A stretch of 22,834 nucleotides of DNA from an uncultured Elusimicrobia bacterium (GCA_937916125.1 CALGGE010000070.1:1-22834), one strand, 5' to 3'. Numbered from the stretch's first letter, positions 1 through 7,990 are shown. Translations and numbers: made by a program. Notes: generated by a model from the letters alone, not told the origin.

Positions 1-266
1 AGAAATGCACCCGTCAACGTCCACGGCAACCCGCTTATTTTATGTGTTTCGGATTCTCTGTGTACCCCGCCCAATACTTTCAAAATAAAAACATTAAAAT
101 TTTCATTTCTTGCTCGGATAAATTCACCCGCCAAAACAATAAGTATTGCAATTGCAAGCCCCCAAAGAACAACACTCCTCGGCAAAAACCAGTAAGCTGC
201 AACATATATCAGCGTAAGAATATGAAAAGTTTTTCTTTTTATTTCGTCTTTAGGAAAACCAAGCAT
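1..266 (-). CDS. Dolichol kinase / DGK1-like CTP-dependent lipid kinase, N-terminal part (runs off window)
   Basis: The frame reads 88 codons from an ATG at 266 to the window edge without a stop, so the C-terminal part is outside the window. The start has a good ribosome binding site (GGGAG, 7 nt upstream). It lies inside the end of the preceding gene (28-nt overlap), which suggests translational coupling. The N-terminus carries the KRKTFH segment (residues 10-15) that resembles the basic-basic-x-x-His signature of the SEC59/DGK1/VTE5 family. Hydrophobic segments follow at about residues 16-30 and 34-46, then a GEF-RARNENFN stretch and HRESE...ISG, typical of bacterial members annotated as dolichol kinase or diacylglycerol/polyprenol kinase. 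Family members are multipass membrane proteins that phosphorylate a lipid alcohol using CTP or ATP. The actual substrate here is unknown. Confidence in the family is moderate because only the first third is visible. Confidence 0.62.
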   Translation of the reverse strand, partial: MLGFPKDEIKRKTFHILTLIYVAAYWFLPRSVVLWGLAIAILIVLAGEFIRARNENFNVFILKVLGGVHRESETHKISGLPWTLTGAF

Positions 267-925
267 TTATATACTCCCGTAAAAATATATTTATAAAATT
301 CTATTCCGTTATAAAAAACTTTAATAAAAAAATCTTTAACATTTATGGCATCGGGAAATATCCACGCAAGCACAAATACTACAGTTATTATATTAACAAA
401 ACAAACAAAAACTAAAGAGAAGAAATTTCCGTAAACACGCATATCTTCCTGTCCTATTTTTATGGCATAGAACGTAAGCGCATAATGAAAAGCAAGTGCC
501 ATACCCGAAAAGAACAGAAACCACGAATAAATTTTTGTCGTGTCGATAAAAAATGCCAAAGTAAAATATACTATGATAATTATTACCGAATATAACGGAA
601 AAAAGTAAGGCGACAATGTAATAAAAATATTATCTTTATTAAGTGTAACACTGCCGCCTTTTTTTGAAACTTTAAATTTTTTTATTTGTGCTCCGCTCAA
701 TATTCCCGCAACGGCGTGCGTAAGTTCATGACCGAAAACATAAGTAGCCATAGGCTTAAAAAATATAAGCTGAAACAATAAATATACGCCTACCCCTACC
801 CAAAACGGGACGGTATCGGCACTCGTTTTTTCCGCAAAATTAAAAAACAACAGCAAAAAATTATATACGAGCACCAACAACAAAGGAAGCAAAAATATTG
901 AAATTACGAACCTTATTTTACTCAA
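239..925 (-). CDS. Membrane metalloprotease-like protein with HELTH motif (M50-like)
   Basis: This 228-residue, very hydrophobic protein has about five predicted membrane segments (roughly residues 7-28, 42-57, 104-126, 133-155 and 168-190). A zinc-protease-type HExxH motif lies at residues 66-70 (GHELTHAV), inside or next to the second segment, as in site-2-protease-like M50 peptidases. A possible third ligand is Asp161 in GQEDMRVYG, but the usual M50 LDG motif is not obvious. The reading frame opens with TTG at 925, only 2 nt after the upstream stop codon, with just a weak GGA upstream. The next ATG (residue 59) would remove the first membrane segment, so TTG is preferred. The stop overlaps the following lipid-kinase-like gene. 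A role in cleaving membrane proteins is family-based inference, and catalytic activity is not certain. Confidence 0.7.
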   Translation of the reverse strand: MSKIRFVISIFLLPLLLVLVYNFLLLFFNFAEKTSADTVPFWVGVGVYLLFQLIFFKPMATYVFGHELTHAVAGILSGAQIKKFKVSKKGGSVTLNKDNIFITLSPYFFPLYSVIIIIVYFTLAFFIDTTKIYSWFLFFSGMALAFHYALTFYAIKIGQEDMRVYGNFFSLVFVCFVNIITVVFVLAWIFPDAINVKDFFIKVFYNGIEFYKYIFTGVYKCLVFLKTK

Positions 926-927
926 TT

Positions 928-1662
928 TTAGAATCCGACATTAAGCCCGAATGTATAACTCGGTACACCGTCAGTATAATGAACGCCGATATTTCCGTTA
1001 ACGACAAGTATTGATATCGCCACACCGAAGCCGTATCCCATACCGTCGGCAGAACCTGTCATACCGCTATGGATTGAAGATTTATCTTCAACTTTAGTCT
1101 GATCCCAACCGACACAAACATAAGGAGTTACGAAAGGAACGGGAAATGTAGCCGTTGCACCTAAAGCGAGATTATTTGCATTAAGTTTGTTTCCGCTGTC
1201 GCTTACGTTTGCCAATGTATATACGCCCTGCACGGTAACGGACGGAATAAAGAAAATATCGCTGTCGTAAACTTTATATCTTAAACCACCGCCGTAAATA
1301 TTAGTGCCGTAGCAATAGCCGTACTTTGCCAAAAGTTCAAAGTCGTAAGGAAGCCCCAAAGAAGCATTAATCATAGGAACTATCAACAAATTTGTACCTT
1401 CCGCTCTCATAATTTCATTATCTACATTTACGGTATTAAGTTTTGCCGAAGCACTAAATTTCAAAAGCCCCAGTCCGACGGATACGCCGTAATTGCCTCC
1501 GGTCATAACTGCACCCATATCGCTTGCCAAATTATTTAAATAATGTTTTGCCAAGCTGTCCGAAGCGGCGTTCATTTTCTCGTTGAATTTGTCAAACGGA
1601 TTTGCAAACGCCGAAGATACTGCCAAACAAAATACTGCAACCGACAACAATAATTTTTTCAT
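928..1662 (-). CDS. Exported outer-membrane beta-barrel protein of unknown function
   Basis: This 244-residue protein has a clear signal peptide (MKKLLLSVAVFCLAVSSAFA, cleavage after about residue 20). The mature part is rich in Gly, Asn and aromatic residues and consists of alternating short amphipathic strands such as NYGVSVGLGLLKFSASAKL and IGVHYTDGVPSYTFGLNVGF. It ends in a C-terminal Phe, the usual end of an outer-membrane barrel recognised by the BAM machinery. A helical, Asp/Asn-rich stretch (residues 22-47) precedes the first strand. The start is supported by a strong AGGAG 6 nt upstream. It is followed 2 nt later by the HELTH-motif membrane protein gene. I cannot assign a named family or a ligand. 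A porin-like or structural role is a guess. The barrel fold itself is fairly well supported by composition and the C-terminal strand. Confidence 0.75.
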   Translation of the reverse strand: MKKLLLSVAVFCLAVSSAFANPFDKFNEKMNAASDSLAKHYLNNLASDMGAVMTGGNYGVSVGLGLLKFSASAKLNTVNVDNEIMRAEGTNLLIVPMINASLGLPYDFELLAKYGYCYGTNIYGGGLRYKVYDSDIFFIPSVTVQGVYTLANVSDSGNKLNANNLALGATATFPVPFVTPYVCVGWDQTKVEDKSSIHSGMTGSADGMGYGFGVAISILVVNGNIGVHYTDGVPSYTFGLNVGF

Positions 1663-1677
1663 TTTTTCTCCTTTTGA

Positions 1678-1698
1678 AAAAATCGCTTTGCGATTTTT
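1678..1698 (-). terminator. Terminator-like hairpin downstream of tRNA-Arg
   Basis: Read on the minus strand, AAAAATCGC-AAA-GCGATTTTT forms a perfect 9-bp stem with a 3-nt loop ending in a run of T. It lies 23 nt past the tRNA end and just before the ribosome binding site of the beta-barrel gene. Only four pairs are G-C, so it is a weak intrinsic terminator. It is also one copy of the short interspersed motif described in the findings. Confidence 0.45.
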
Positions 1699-1720
1699 AG
1701 TTTAAATATTTTATATACTG

Positions 1721-1793
1721 CGTGTCCATCCGGAGTTGAACCGGAATCATCGGTTCCGGAAACCGAAGCTCTATCCTATTAAGCTATGGACAC
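1721..1793 (-). tRNA. tRNA-Arg (anticodon CCG)
   Basis: The minus strand folds into a complete cloverleaf. The acceptor stem is GTGTCCA/TGGACAC (7 bp), the D stem GCTT/GAGC, the anticodon stem TCGGT/ACCGA with loop TTCCGGA, and the T stem TCCGG/CCGGA with loop TTCAACT. The anticodon CCG (1757-1759 on the plus strand reads cgg) decodes CGG, giving arginine. The discriminator base is G. CCA is not encoded, since the bases after the acceptor stem are G then CA. It sits alone between the exported TPR protein gene and the beta-barrel gene, in the same orientation, with a terminator-like hairpin downstream. Confidence 0.95.
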
Positions 1794-1803
1794 ATTAAAA
1801 CTT

Positions 1804-1851
1804 GCTCCGCAAATTCGGTTAAAAAGCCGAAGAGTCGCCTTGCGATTTTTT
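1804..1851 (-). repeat. Two copies of the short GC-NNN-GC-RATTTTT motif at the end of the TPR gene
   Basis: Copies lie at 1804-1815 (gctccgcaaatt, shortened tail) and 1837-1851 (gccttgcgatttttt). The second lies inside the last codons of the TPR gene and encodes its KKSQGD tail. The first lies between that gene and the tRNA. Both have the same orientation as the copies at 1685-1698, 5343-5356, 18200-18213 and 18253-18267. Confidence 0.5.
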
Positions 1852-2868
1852 CAATTTTACAAACTTTATTGTTTTTTCCATTATATCCTTAATGTAATCG
1901 GATTTTGAATATTTAAAAATATCGTCCATAATTTTCATGGCTTTTTTTCTTTCATTCAATCCGTAATAAGCTTCCGCCAATAAAAAATCCACAACTTCAA
2001 CATTTTTATTTTTTATTTTTGACTTATAAAACGTCAACAAATTTTTTGCTTCCGTACAGTTTTTTGAAATAAGATAAAGTTCGGCAAGCTTACAATATAC
2101 TTCAATATCAACTTCTTTCCCGTAAACATAAGGCAGTAAAATTTTCTCGGCTTTTAAAAAATCCTGTTTTATCTTATATATTTCGGCAAGCAACAGTGCG
2201 GCAGATTTATTTTTTCCTTTAATGTTTTTCAGTACATCCGCGGCATCATCAAGTTTACCGAATTCCTTATAAGAAACCGCAGTATTTACATAAACTTCTT
2301 CAGCCAAATTCTTTCTTAATTTTATGGCTTTTGTATAATATTCCAATGCCGCTTTATAATTTTTTAGGATTCTGTATATATCCCCCAGATTTATTAACGC
2401 CGTAACATGACCTCTGTCAAGATCCAGTACATTTTTAAATTTCATTATTGCAAGTTCGTAAAGTCTGTTATCTCTGTAAATTCTACCCATAAGCATTTTA
2501 ATGTCGATTTTTTTAGGATATAAATATTCGGCTTCCCGAGCAACATCAATGGCAGACTCAAACCTTCTGTTATTCATATAAGCTATTGCCAAATTATAAT
2601 ACACGTTATACTTTTCTTTTTTTGTCAATTTATATTTTAACAGATCTTCGGATATATTAATTATATCATTCCAACGTTTCATATTAACATAGTAATAAAA
2701 AAGTTCTTTTAAACTTTTTTCTTTCTCGTTTTTGGATTTGGCAACCTGTAAATTATTTATCAAAACATCCTCATTAACGGCATTTTTATCGGCCGTAAAC
2801 GAAGTTCCGAAGGCAACACTTAAAAATATTAAAATTAATAAGAAACTTTTGATTTTTTTACAAAGCAT
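1819..2868 (-). CDS. Exported tetratricopeptide-repeat (TPR) protein
   Basis: This 349-residue protein has an N-terminal signal sequence (basic MLCKKIK, hydrophobic core to about residue 22, cleavage probably near TSFTA). The rest is a run of about seven helical TPR-type hairpins between residues 50 and 330. Recognisable units include YNVYYNLAIAYMNNRRFESA, GHVTALINLGDIYRILKNYK and VYVNTAVSYKEFGKLDDAA, with the usual small, aromatic and Ala/Pro positions. It should act as a periplasmic protein-protein scaffold; partners are unknown. The gene begins 34 nt inside the end of the GT-C membrane protein gene with an AGAG upstream, so the two are probably translated together. The last residues (KKSQGDSSAF) are encoded by a copy of a short interspersed motif and may be an added tail. 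Confidence 0.85.
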   Translation of the reverse strand: MLCKKIKSFLLILIFLSVAFGTSFTADKNAVNEDVLINNLQVAKSKNEKEKSLKELFYYYVNMKRWNDIINISEDLLKYKLTKKEKYNVYYNLAIAYMNNRRFESAIDVAREAEYLYPKKIDIKMLMGRIYRDNRLYELAIMKFKNVLDLDRGHVTALINLGDIYRILKNYKAALEYYTKAIKLRKNLAEEVYVNTAVSYKEFGKLDDAADVLKNIKGKNKSAALLLAEIYKIKQDFLKAEKILLPYVYGKEVDIEVYCKLAELYLISKNCTEAKNLLTFYKSKIKNKNVEVVDFLLAEAYYGLNERKKAMKIMDDIFKYSKSDYIKDIMEKTIKFVKLKKSQGDSSAF

Positions 2869-4406
2869 TGTTTTTCTCTGTTAATAAGTTCTTCCGTTTT
2901 TTCAACATTATTTCCGTTCAGCTTTAAAACTATATCATAATAATAATTTGCTTTTTGTTCGTCGCCGATTTCGGCATAACAGATTGTCAACTTTGTATAT
3001 ACGTCATCATCAAAGTTCGGAATTTGTTCCAAATATTCCATAGCCTGCATAAAATTTTGTTTATACATACTTATAACGGATAACACATACAAGTTATACG
3101 GATTTCCGTAGTTTGTTATTTGTCCGATTTCTTTTGCTTTTGCTTCAGCCTGTTCAAACTTTCCGTATTTTAATAAATTATACGAATATAAGTTTGCCAT
3201 CACTATTTCATAATTAGGTTTTTCTTCGTCTATCGTTTTAAAATAGATATATTCATTTTCAAAAACCTTTTGATATTTTAACGTCATATATGAAGACAAC
3301 AATATTAAAGCTACTAAAACCGTATAAACAATTTTTAAATCAAAATATTTTGTTAAAAAAGAAACAAAAACAATTATCATAAACATCAAAGGAATATAAG
3401 CTCTGCTTGCCTGAAAAAACATTTGTCCCGCTATCAAACTGATAAGCAACATTAAAACCGGAAAACAAAAATACAAAATTTTTTCCTTCCAATCCGATTT
3501 TGAACAAAAGGAAAACAAAAGAACGGCACATATCGAAATTATGCCTCCGATAAGATTTTGCATACTTGTATATTTTGAAAAATGAATTTTAAATAAAATT
3601 GCCGCCGAATAATAATCAAACAAAGTTTTTATGTTATTTAACACCATTGAAAAATATTCGATTGAAATAACCTTTTCGGAAACTTTTTCGTACAAGATAA
3701 AAAAAGTTATTATTAACAAAAATTGTATGCCGAAAATAATACAAAAATTTCTGTTTATTTTTTTATTTTCTTTAAACCAAACAAACAAATACATTAAAGG
3801 AAATATCACGGCAATTTCTTTAATAAAAAGAGCAACGGCAAAAAACGTAAAATTAAAAACCAAAAATACAGTTTTATCTTTTTTAAGATATTCAATAAAA
3901 AAAATCAATGACAGAATAAAAAAAACACAAAGCAAAGAATCATTCCTGCCCGGAATCCACGCCGCAGTAAAAATATTTATCGGATGAGCCGCAAAAAGAA
4001 TCGCCGCAAAAAAAGATATCGACGTATCAAAAAAATATCTTTTAAAAAATATAAATATTAATACAGAACACAAAGCATGCAACATAATGTTTGTGGTATG
4101 CATTACAGCAGGCGATTCGGCAATGCAGTTATCAATCATAAAAGATATCGCCAAAAGCGGTCTGTAATAAGTTTTTATTGCGTTATTAAACAATATATTT
4201 TGCGTAAAAATATCTTTAACGGAATATTTTTCAAAATTAAAATTAATAAAAGTATCGTCATCGTTTCCCGAAATTCCGTATCTTGTCGTATCGGAATACA
4301 TAAATATACAAAATATAAAAACAAACGCACAAAGAAATAGTACGACAAAGTGCGAATTACGTATTTGCTCCGGTATATGTGATATATTATTTTTTAACCG
4401 TTTCAT
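2835..4406 (-). CDS. TMTC/PMT-like GT-C membrane protein with C-terminal TPR repeats
   Basis: This 523-residue protein has about ten membrane segments in residues 18-385 and a soluble TPR-like tail (about 390-510). The N-terminal half shows features of GT-C fold glycosyltransferases of the TMTC/PMT type. These are an acidic cluster NDDD (48-51) after the first membrane helix, YYRPL (80-84), a His in IMLH (110), and HPINIFTAAWIPGRND (141-156), which matches the HP...W..GR.D pattern of TMTC-like proteins. Such enzymes transfer a sugar from a polyprenyl-phosphate donor to proteins or lipids on the outer face of the inner membrane. Acceptor and sugar here are unknown. The ATG overlaps the end of the patatin gene by 20 nt and lacks a clear ribosome binding site, so coupling is likely. 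The gene in turn overlaps the exported TPR gene. Catalytic activity is inferred only. Confidence 0.75.
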   Translation of the reverse strand: MKRLKNNISHIPEQIRNSHFVVLFLCAFVFIFCIFMYSDTTRYGISGNDDDTFINFNFEKYSVKDIFTQNILFNNAIKTYYRPLLAISFMIDNCIAESPAVMHTTNIMLHALCSVLIFIFFKRYFFDTSISFFAAILFAAHPINIFTAAWIPGRNDSLLCVFFILSLIFFIEYLKKDKTVFLVFNFTFFAVALFIKEIAVIFPLMYLFVWFKENKKINRNFCIIFGIQFLLIITFFILYEKVSEKVISIEYFSMVLNNIKTLFDYYSAAILFKIHFSKYTSMQNLIGGIISICAVLLFSFCSKSDWKEKILYFCFPVLMLLISLIAGQMFFQASRAYIPLMFMIIVFVSFLTKYFDLKIVYTVLVALILLSSYMTLKYQKVFENEYIYFKTIDEEKPNYEIVMANLYSYNLLKYGKFEQAEAKAKEIGQITNYGNPYNLYVLSVISMYKQNFMQAMEYLEQIPNFDDDVYTKLTICYAEIGDEQKANYYYDIVLKLNGNNVEKTEELINREKQCFVKKSKVSY

Positions 4407-5334
4407 ATGCTTTTTGAATAATCAATTTTTTAATCTTTTGAATATTTTCTTTGCCGGCAATAAATCCGGCATCTATACATTCTGCCGCTTTATTTAATTC
4501 CGCCGCAGAAATATCGTTAACTTTAGGAGAAATTACTATATCCGACATTGCCAAATTATTTCTGTCACTCTGTTGTCCCTGAATATAAATAGTCTGAAAT
4601 AACGTAGAAAAAACGTTGTTATATGAATTTTTTGTTATATCGGCACTTACGGCAACGGTTATTATGATATCCGGATCGAAAAGTTTTGCTACGGATACGG
4701 GAATATTTTCCACCAATCCGCCGTCAACAAGATATCTCTGCCTGTAAGGCACGGGAGAAAACAATCCGGGAATTGTGGCACTTGCTCTTGTTGCAAGTGC
4801 TACGGGCCCTTCTTTAAAAATAATTTTCTCACCGGTCTTGATATCGGTTGCCACACATGCAAATGGTGTTTGCAACTGAAAAAAATATTTGTCGCCTATT
4901 TTATCCGCAACAAATTTTTCCATTTTTTCCGTAGAGAGCAGTTTTTCGGAAAAAACCATTTCAAGTAAAGATACCGCCCCCAAATTACTTACGTCTCCCC
5001 AATCAATCTGTTCGGAAATTTTTTCTATTTCTTCTATTTCAACACCTGAACAATAAAAAGAGCCAACCAATGCTCCCATACTTGTACCCACCACCATATC
5101 AATGGGAATACCGGCTTCTTTTAACGCTTTAATTACGCCGATATGAGCAAAACCTCTCGCACCGCCGCCGCCCAAGACCAAAATAATTTTAGGTCTTAAA
5201 TTTTTCGGCAGTTCCGTAACTCTGTAAAAAAGGTGATCCTGTAAAAACTTTTCCTGTTCAAATGAAAAGGCTGTTGCATTTAACAACAATACAATCACAA
5301 GCCCGATGATGATATTAGTTAATTTTAGGTTCAT
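4387..5334 (-). CDS. Patatin-like phospholipase (RssA/RssA-like family), exported
   Basis: This 315-residue protein is a serine lipid hydrolase of the patatin family. The oxyanion-hole glycine motif GGGGARG is at residues 55-61, and the nucleophile elbow GTSMG at 83-87 gives Ser85. The dyad Asp is in DGGLVENIPV (Asp204). The block ALATRASATIPGLFSPV (179-195) is typical of the bacterial RssA-like group. An N-terminal hydrophobic segment (about residues 7-23, ending NATAFSF) suggests export or membrane anchoring, so it probably acts in the periplasm or at the outer membrane. It lacks the POTRA and barrel parts of PlpD-type autotransporters. It lies 20 nt after the TolC-like gene. Its start is preceded by a repeat copy whose GCGGA may serve as ribosome binding site. 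Confidence 0.9.
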   Translation of the reverse strand: MNLKLTNIIIGLVIVLLLNATAFSFEQEKFLQDHLFYRVTELPKNLRPKIILVLGGGGARGFAHIGVIKALKEAGIPIDMVVGTSMGALVGSFYCSGVEIEEIEKISEQIDWGDVSNLGAVSLLEMVFSEKLLSTEKMEKFVADKIGDKYFFQLQTPFACVATDIKTGEKIIFKEGPVALATRASATIPGLFSPVPYRQRYLVDGGLVENIPVSVAKLFDPDIIITVAVSADITKNSYNNVFSTLFQTIYIQGQQSDRNNLAMSDIVISPKVNDISAAELNKAAECIDAGFIAGKENIQKIKKLIIQKAYETVKK

Positions 5335-5342
5335 AATTTTCC

Positions 5343-5356
5343 GCTTCGCAATTTTT
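5343..5356 (-). repeat. Copy of the short GC-NNN-GC-RATTTTT motif between tolC-like and patatin genes
   Basis: gcttcgcaattttt fills most of the 20-nt gap between the two genes and runs into the last codons of the TolC-like gene. It lies directly upstream of the patatin ATG, where its minus-strand GCGAAGCGGA takes the place of a ribosome binding site. Confidence 0.5.
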
Positions 5357-6518
5357 ACTGTCTTCCTATCGCAAGACCGAGTTCTATCAAACTTTTCATA
5401 TAATTAAATTTTATATCGATATTTAAAAGTTCCTGTTCCATATTAGCGGTTTTACCGTTTTTAATTTTAGAAACTTTCCTGTACCAAAATTCACATTCAC
5501 CGTAAGCCTTTCTTACTTCAAGCTTTACTTTTTCCTCTATTTGCGATCTCTCGATAGCCGATTTTCTTGCCTTAATTTTATTTTGTTTAAGTCTCGAAAA
5601 CATCGCTCCGCCCTCAAATATAGGCAAGTTTAAATTCAACGAAACATACCAATCTTTTTCTTTTTGATCGGTATCGTCGCCCAAATAATCATAAGCGGCA
5701 CCCAACATCAAAGTAGGAATTTTTTCCATATATATCAGGTTTACGGATATGTTATCCATAGTTTCCTGATATTGCGTAGTTTTTATTTCCGGACGAAATT
5801 GATAAGCCCACAAAATGCACTGTTGCAAATCGATATCAAAATTCTTCACTTCAAGTTTTCCGTCAAGCTCAATCTTTGTATCAAGCTCCAAACCTATCAA
5901 TGCCAAAAAATCAAGAATATCCATATCATATTGATGTTGTAATATTTCCAGCTTGTTTTTCAGTACGGAATTATTATTTTTTTTCAAATATTTTTTATAA
6001 ACTTTTATTTTTTCTTTTGTTGCCAAATTTTTATAAAAATTTATTTTAATATTCCCTATAACTTCGTTTCTTTTTATTTCGGAATTATTCTGCATTTTTT
6101 CATAATTAAGTTTTGCCAACTTATTGGTAGCTTTCGTCCTGCCGCCGTTATAAATATTTTGCCATAAGGAAAGTCTGGCGGAATAAAAATATTCCCTGTT
6201 GCCGTCCGGAAGCAAAATTATAGCAGGCAAAGAATGAGAATTTATAGTCGTAGAAACATCGTTGCTGAACCTTGATATGTTAAAATTGAAATCCAACGTA
6301 GGGAAATACAAAGATTTTGCTTCTTTTACTCTCTGTTCCGCAAGAAGAACGGATTCTTTGTTTATCAAAACATCGTGGTTAATGTTGGAAGCAAGCCTTA
6401 TACATTCGTCCAAAGACAAAACCCTTTCAACTTTTCGACCGATTTTTTGTACGGCAAAAACTTCCGTCGTACACGAAAGCAAACACAAACATAAAATAAA
6501 TACTAAAATTTTTTTCAT
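5355..6518 (-). CDS. Compact TolC-family outer-membrane efflux-like protein
   Basis: This 387-residue protein has a signal peptide that could be cut after VFA (residue 22). An alternative lipobox, LLSC, would put the lipidated Cys at 16. The TolC repeat architecture is visible twice. Each half begins with strand sequences (FPTLDFNFNISRF...SARLSLWQNIYNGGR and PTLMLGAAYDYLGDD...WYVSLNLNLPIFEGG) followed by a helical hairpin. In TolC-family proteins these trimerise into an outer-membrane barrel plus a periplasmic tunnel for efflux or type I secretion. The oddity is length: both helical hairpins are short (about 86-90 residues from the GG turn to the end), where about 120 is usual. No inner-membrane pump or adaptor gene is adjacent. 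The ATG overlaps the argH stop codon by 1 nt (TAATG). Confidence 0.82.
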   Translation of the reverse strand: MKKILVFILCLCLLSCTTEVFAVQKIGRKVERVLSLDECIRLASNINHDVLINKESVLLAEQRVKEAKSLYFPTLDFNFNISRFSNDVSTTINSHSLPAIILLPDGNREYFYSARLSLWQNIYNGGRTKATNKLAKLNYEKMQNNSEIKRNEVIGNIKINFYKNLATKEKIKVYKKYLKKNNNSVLKNKLEILQHQYDMDILDFLALIGLELDTKIELDGKLEVKNFDIDLQQCILWAYQFRPEIKTTQYQETMDNISVNLIYMEKIPTLMLGAAYDYLGDDTDQKEKDWYVSLNLNLPIFEGGAMFSRLKQNKIKARKSAIERSQIEEKVKLEVRKAYGECEFWYRKVSKIKNGKTANMEQELLNIDIKFNYMKSLIELGLAIGRQ

Positions 6519-7855
6519 TACTTTACTCTTATAATTAAATTTTTTAAATCTTTAATTTGTTGCAATACCGACTTCTTTGATGTTCCGCCGTAAGATATTT
6601 TGGCATTAACTATATTTTTTACGTCTATATATTTATACAAATCTTTCTCTATTTCGGGAGAAAACTTTTTATATTCTTCTATAGATAACTTATCCAAAGT
6701 TTTATCGTTATCAATACAGTAATGAACTATTTTCTGCACGATACCGTGAGCCGTTCTGAAAGGAATGTTTTTTCGTGCCAAATAGTCCGCAATTTCCGTC
6801 GCCTGCAAAAATCCTTTTTCTGTACTCTTGTAAGTTCTTTCTTTTTTGAAAGTCAATGATGCCATAATATCGGTAATAACTTCCAAACAGAGTTTTAGCG
6901 TATCTCCCGCATCAAATACGGGCGGTTTATCTTCCTGTAAATCTCTGTTATATGCAATGGGCAAACCTTTCATTATGGTAAGCATCGCCATCAAATCGCC
7001 AAAAACTCTTCCGGTTTTACCTCTGATAACTTCGGCCGTATCGGGATTTCTTTTTTGAGGCATTATCGACGAACCGGATGTAAATTTATCGTCTATATGA
7101 ATAAAATTAAACTCCACCGACGACCAAGTAATAATTTCTTCGGCAAGTTTCGATAAATGAACGGCAATTAAAGACAAATCGAAAATATACTCGGCACAAA
7201 AATCTCTGTCGCTTACGCCGTCGAGAGAATTTTCGCAAGGTCTGAAAAATTCCAAAAGTTTTGCCGTATAATTTCTATCTATCTTAAAAGACGTCCCCGC
7301 AAGAGCCGCACTCCCCAAAGGCATAACATTGGTTCTTTTCAAACAATCGATAATTCTTTCCTTGTCTCTCTGTATCATCCAAGCATAAGCAAGCATATGG
7401 TGAGAAGCTATTATCGGTTGTGCAGGCTGTAAATGCGTGTAGCCCGGCATAATAACGTCGATATTTTTTTCCGCCTTATCGACAAGAACTTTCTGAAAAT
7501 CATTTAACATATCAAATATAGTTAAAATTTCTTTTCTTACATACAATCTTAAATCGGTAGCAACCTGATCGTTTCTGCTTCTGGCCGTATGCATTTTCCC
7601 GCCGACGGGACCTATTCTTCCGATAAGTTCTTTTTCAACCGCAAAATGGATATCTTCTTCCATCGGAAGAGTCCACCCTTTTGATAAATCTTTTAAAATT
7701 GATTTAAGTCCGGAAATGATTTTTTTGCCGTCGGAAGAAGGAATGATTTTTGTTTTAACCAACATTTCCACATGTGCGATAGAACCCTCAATATCAACTT
7801 CGCCCAAACGTTGGTCAAAGGAAAACGAGCCTATAAATTGTTCAAAATTTTTCAT
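6518..7855 (-). CDS. argH: Argininosuccinate lyase
   Basis: The enzyme cleaves argininosuccinate into arginine and fumarate, the last step of arginine synthesis, in the cytoplasm. The 445-residue sequence carries the fumarase/aspartase superfamily regions. These are GGKMHTARSRNDQVATDLRLY (85-105), GYTHLQPAQP with the conserved His141, and the mobile signature GSSIMPQKRNPD (261-272) containing the catalytic Ser. SDRDF (215-219) is also typical. It starts a little later than most ArgH proteins, which have an extra LWGGRF-type prefix, and no in-frame upstream start is available. An AGAGG ribosome binding site precedes the ATG. It is separated from argG by 213 nt with a hairpin and a candidate promoter, so it may be transcribed apart from argD-argG and together with the envelope genes downstream. 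Confidence 0.97.
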   Translation of the reverse strand: MKNFEQFIGSFSFDQRLGEVDIEGSIAHVEMLVKTKIIPSSDGKKIISGLKSILKDLSKGWTLPMEEDIHFAVEKELIGRIGPVGGKMHTARSRNDQVATDLRLYVRKEILTIFDMLNDFQKVLVDKAEKNIDVIMPGYTHLQPAQPIIASHHMLAYAWMIQRDKERIIDCLKRTNVMPLGSAALAGTSFKIDRNYTAKLLEFFRPCENSLDGVSDRDFCAEYIFDLSLIAVHLSKLAEEIITWSSVEFNFIHIDDKFTSGSSIMPQKRNPDTAEVIRGKTGRVFGDLMAMLTIMKGLPIAYNRDLQEDKPPVFDAGDTLKLCLEVITDIMASLTFKKERTYKSTEKGFLQATEIADYLARKNIPFRTAHGIVQKIVHYCIDNDKTLDKLSIEEYKKFSPEIEKDLYKYIDVKNIVNAKISYGGTSKKSVLQQIKDLKNLIIRVK

Positions 7856-7894
7856 TGCTACCTCTAAAATAAATATAATAAATATATATAACAG

Positions 7895-7924
7895 ATTTTA
7901 CTAAATTCTACGATAAAAAGCCAA
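7895..7924 (-). promoter_or_regulatory. Candidate promoter upstream of argH
   Basis: On the minus strand TTGGCT (7919-7924) and TAAAAT (7895-7900) are 18 nt apart and lie about 40 nt upstream of the argH ATG. The match to the housekeeping consensus is fair (4/6 and 5/6). In such AT-rich DNA it could be chance, but it lies where a separate argH transcription unit would need a promoter. Confidence 0.35.
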
Positions 7925-7990
7925 TAAAATAATAAGCCGTTGTTGGAAGTATTGAAGGACGGATAAAGGTATGGAATACCGGAAAAGACA

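Noticed and set aside
42..296. Plus-strand open frame of 84 codons at the window start
   Set aside because: The minus strand here encodes a recognisable lipid-kinase-like N-terminus with a good ribosome binding site, so the plus-strand frame is a shadow.
1721..1793. Functional link between tRNA-Arg and the arginine genes
   Set aside because: The tRNA lies more than 4 kb from argH with unrelated genes between. No T-box or leader peptide was seen. Proximity is probably chance.
4785..4807. Inverted repeat GCACTTGC ... GCAAGTGC in the patatin gene
   Set aside because: It encodes the conserved ALATRASAT block of the family. Only 8-bp arms, so a coincidence of codons is the simpler explanation.
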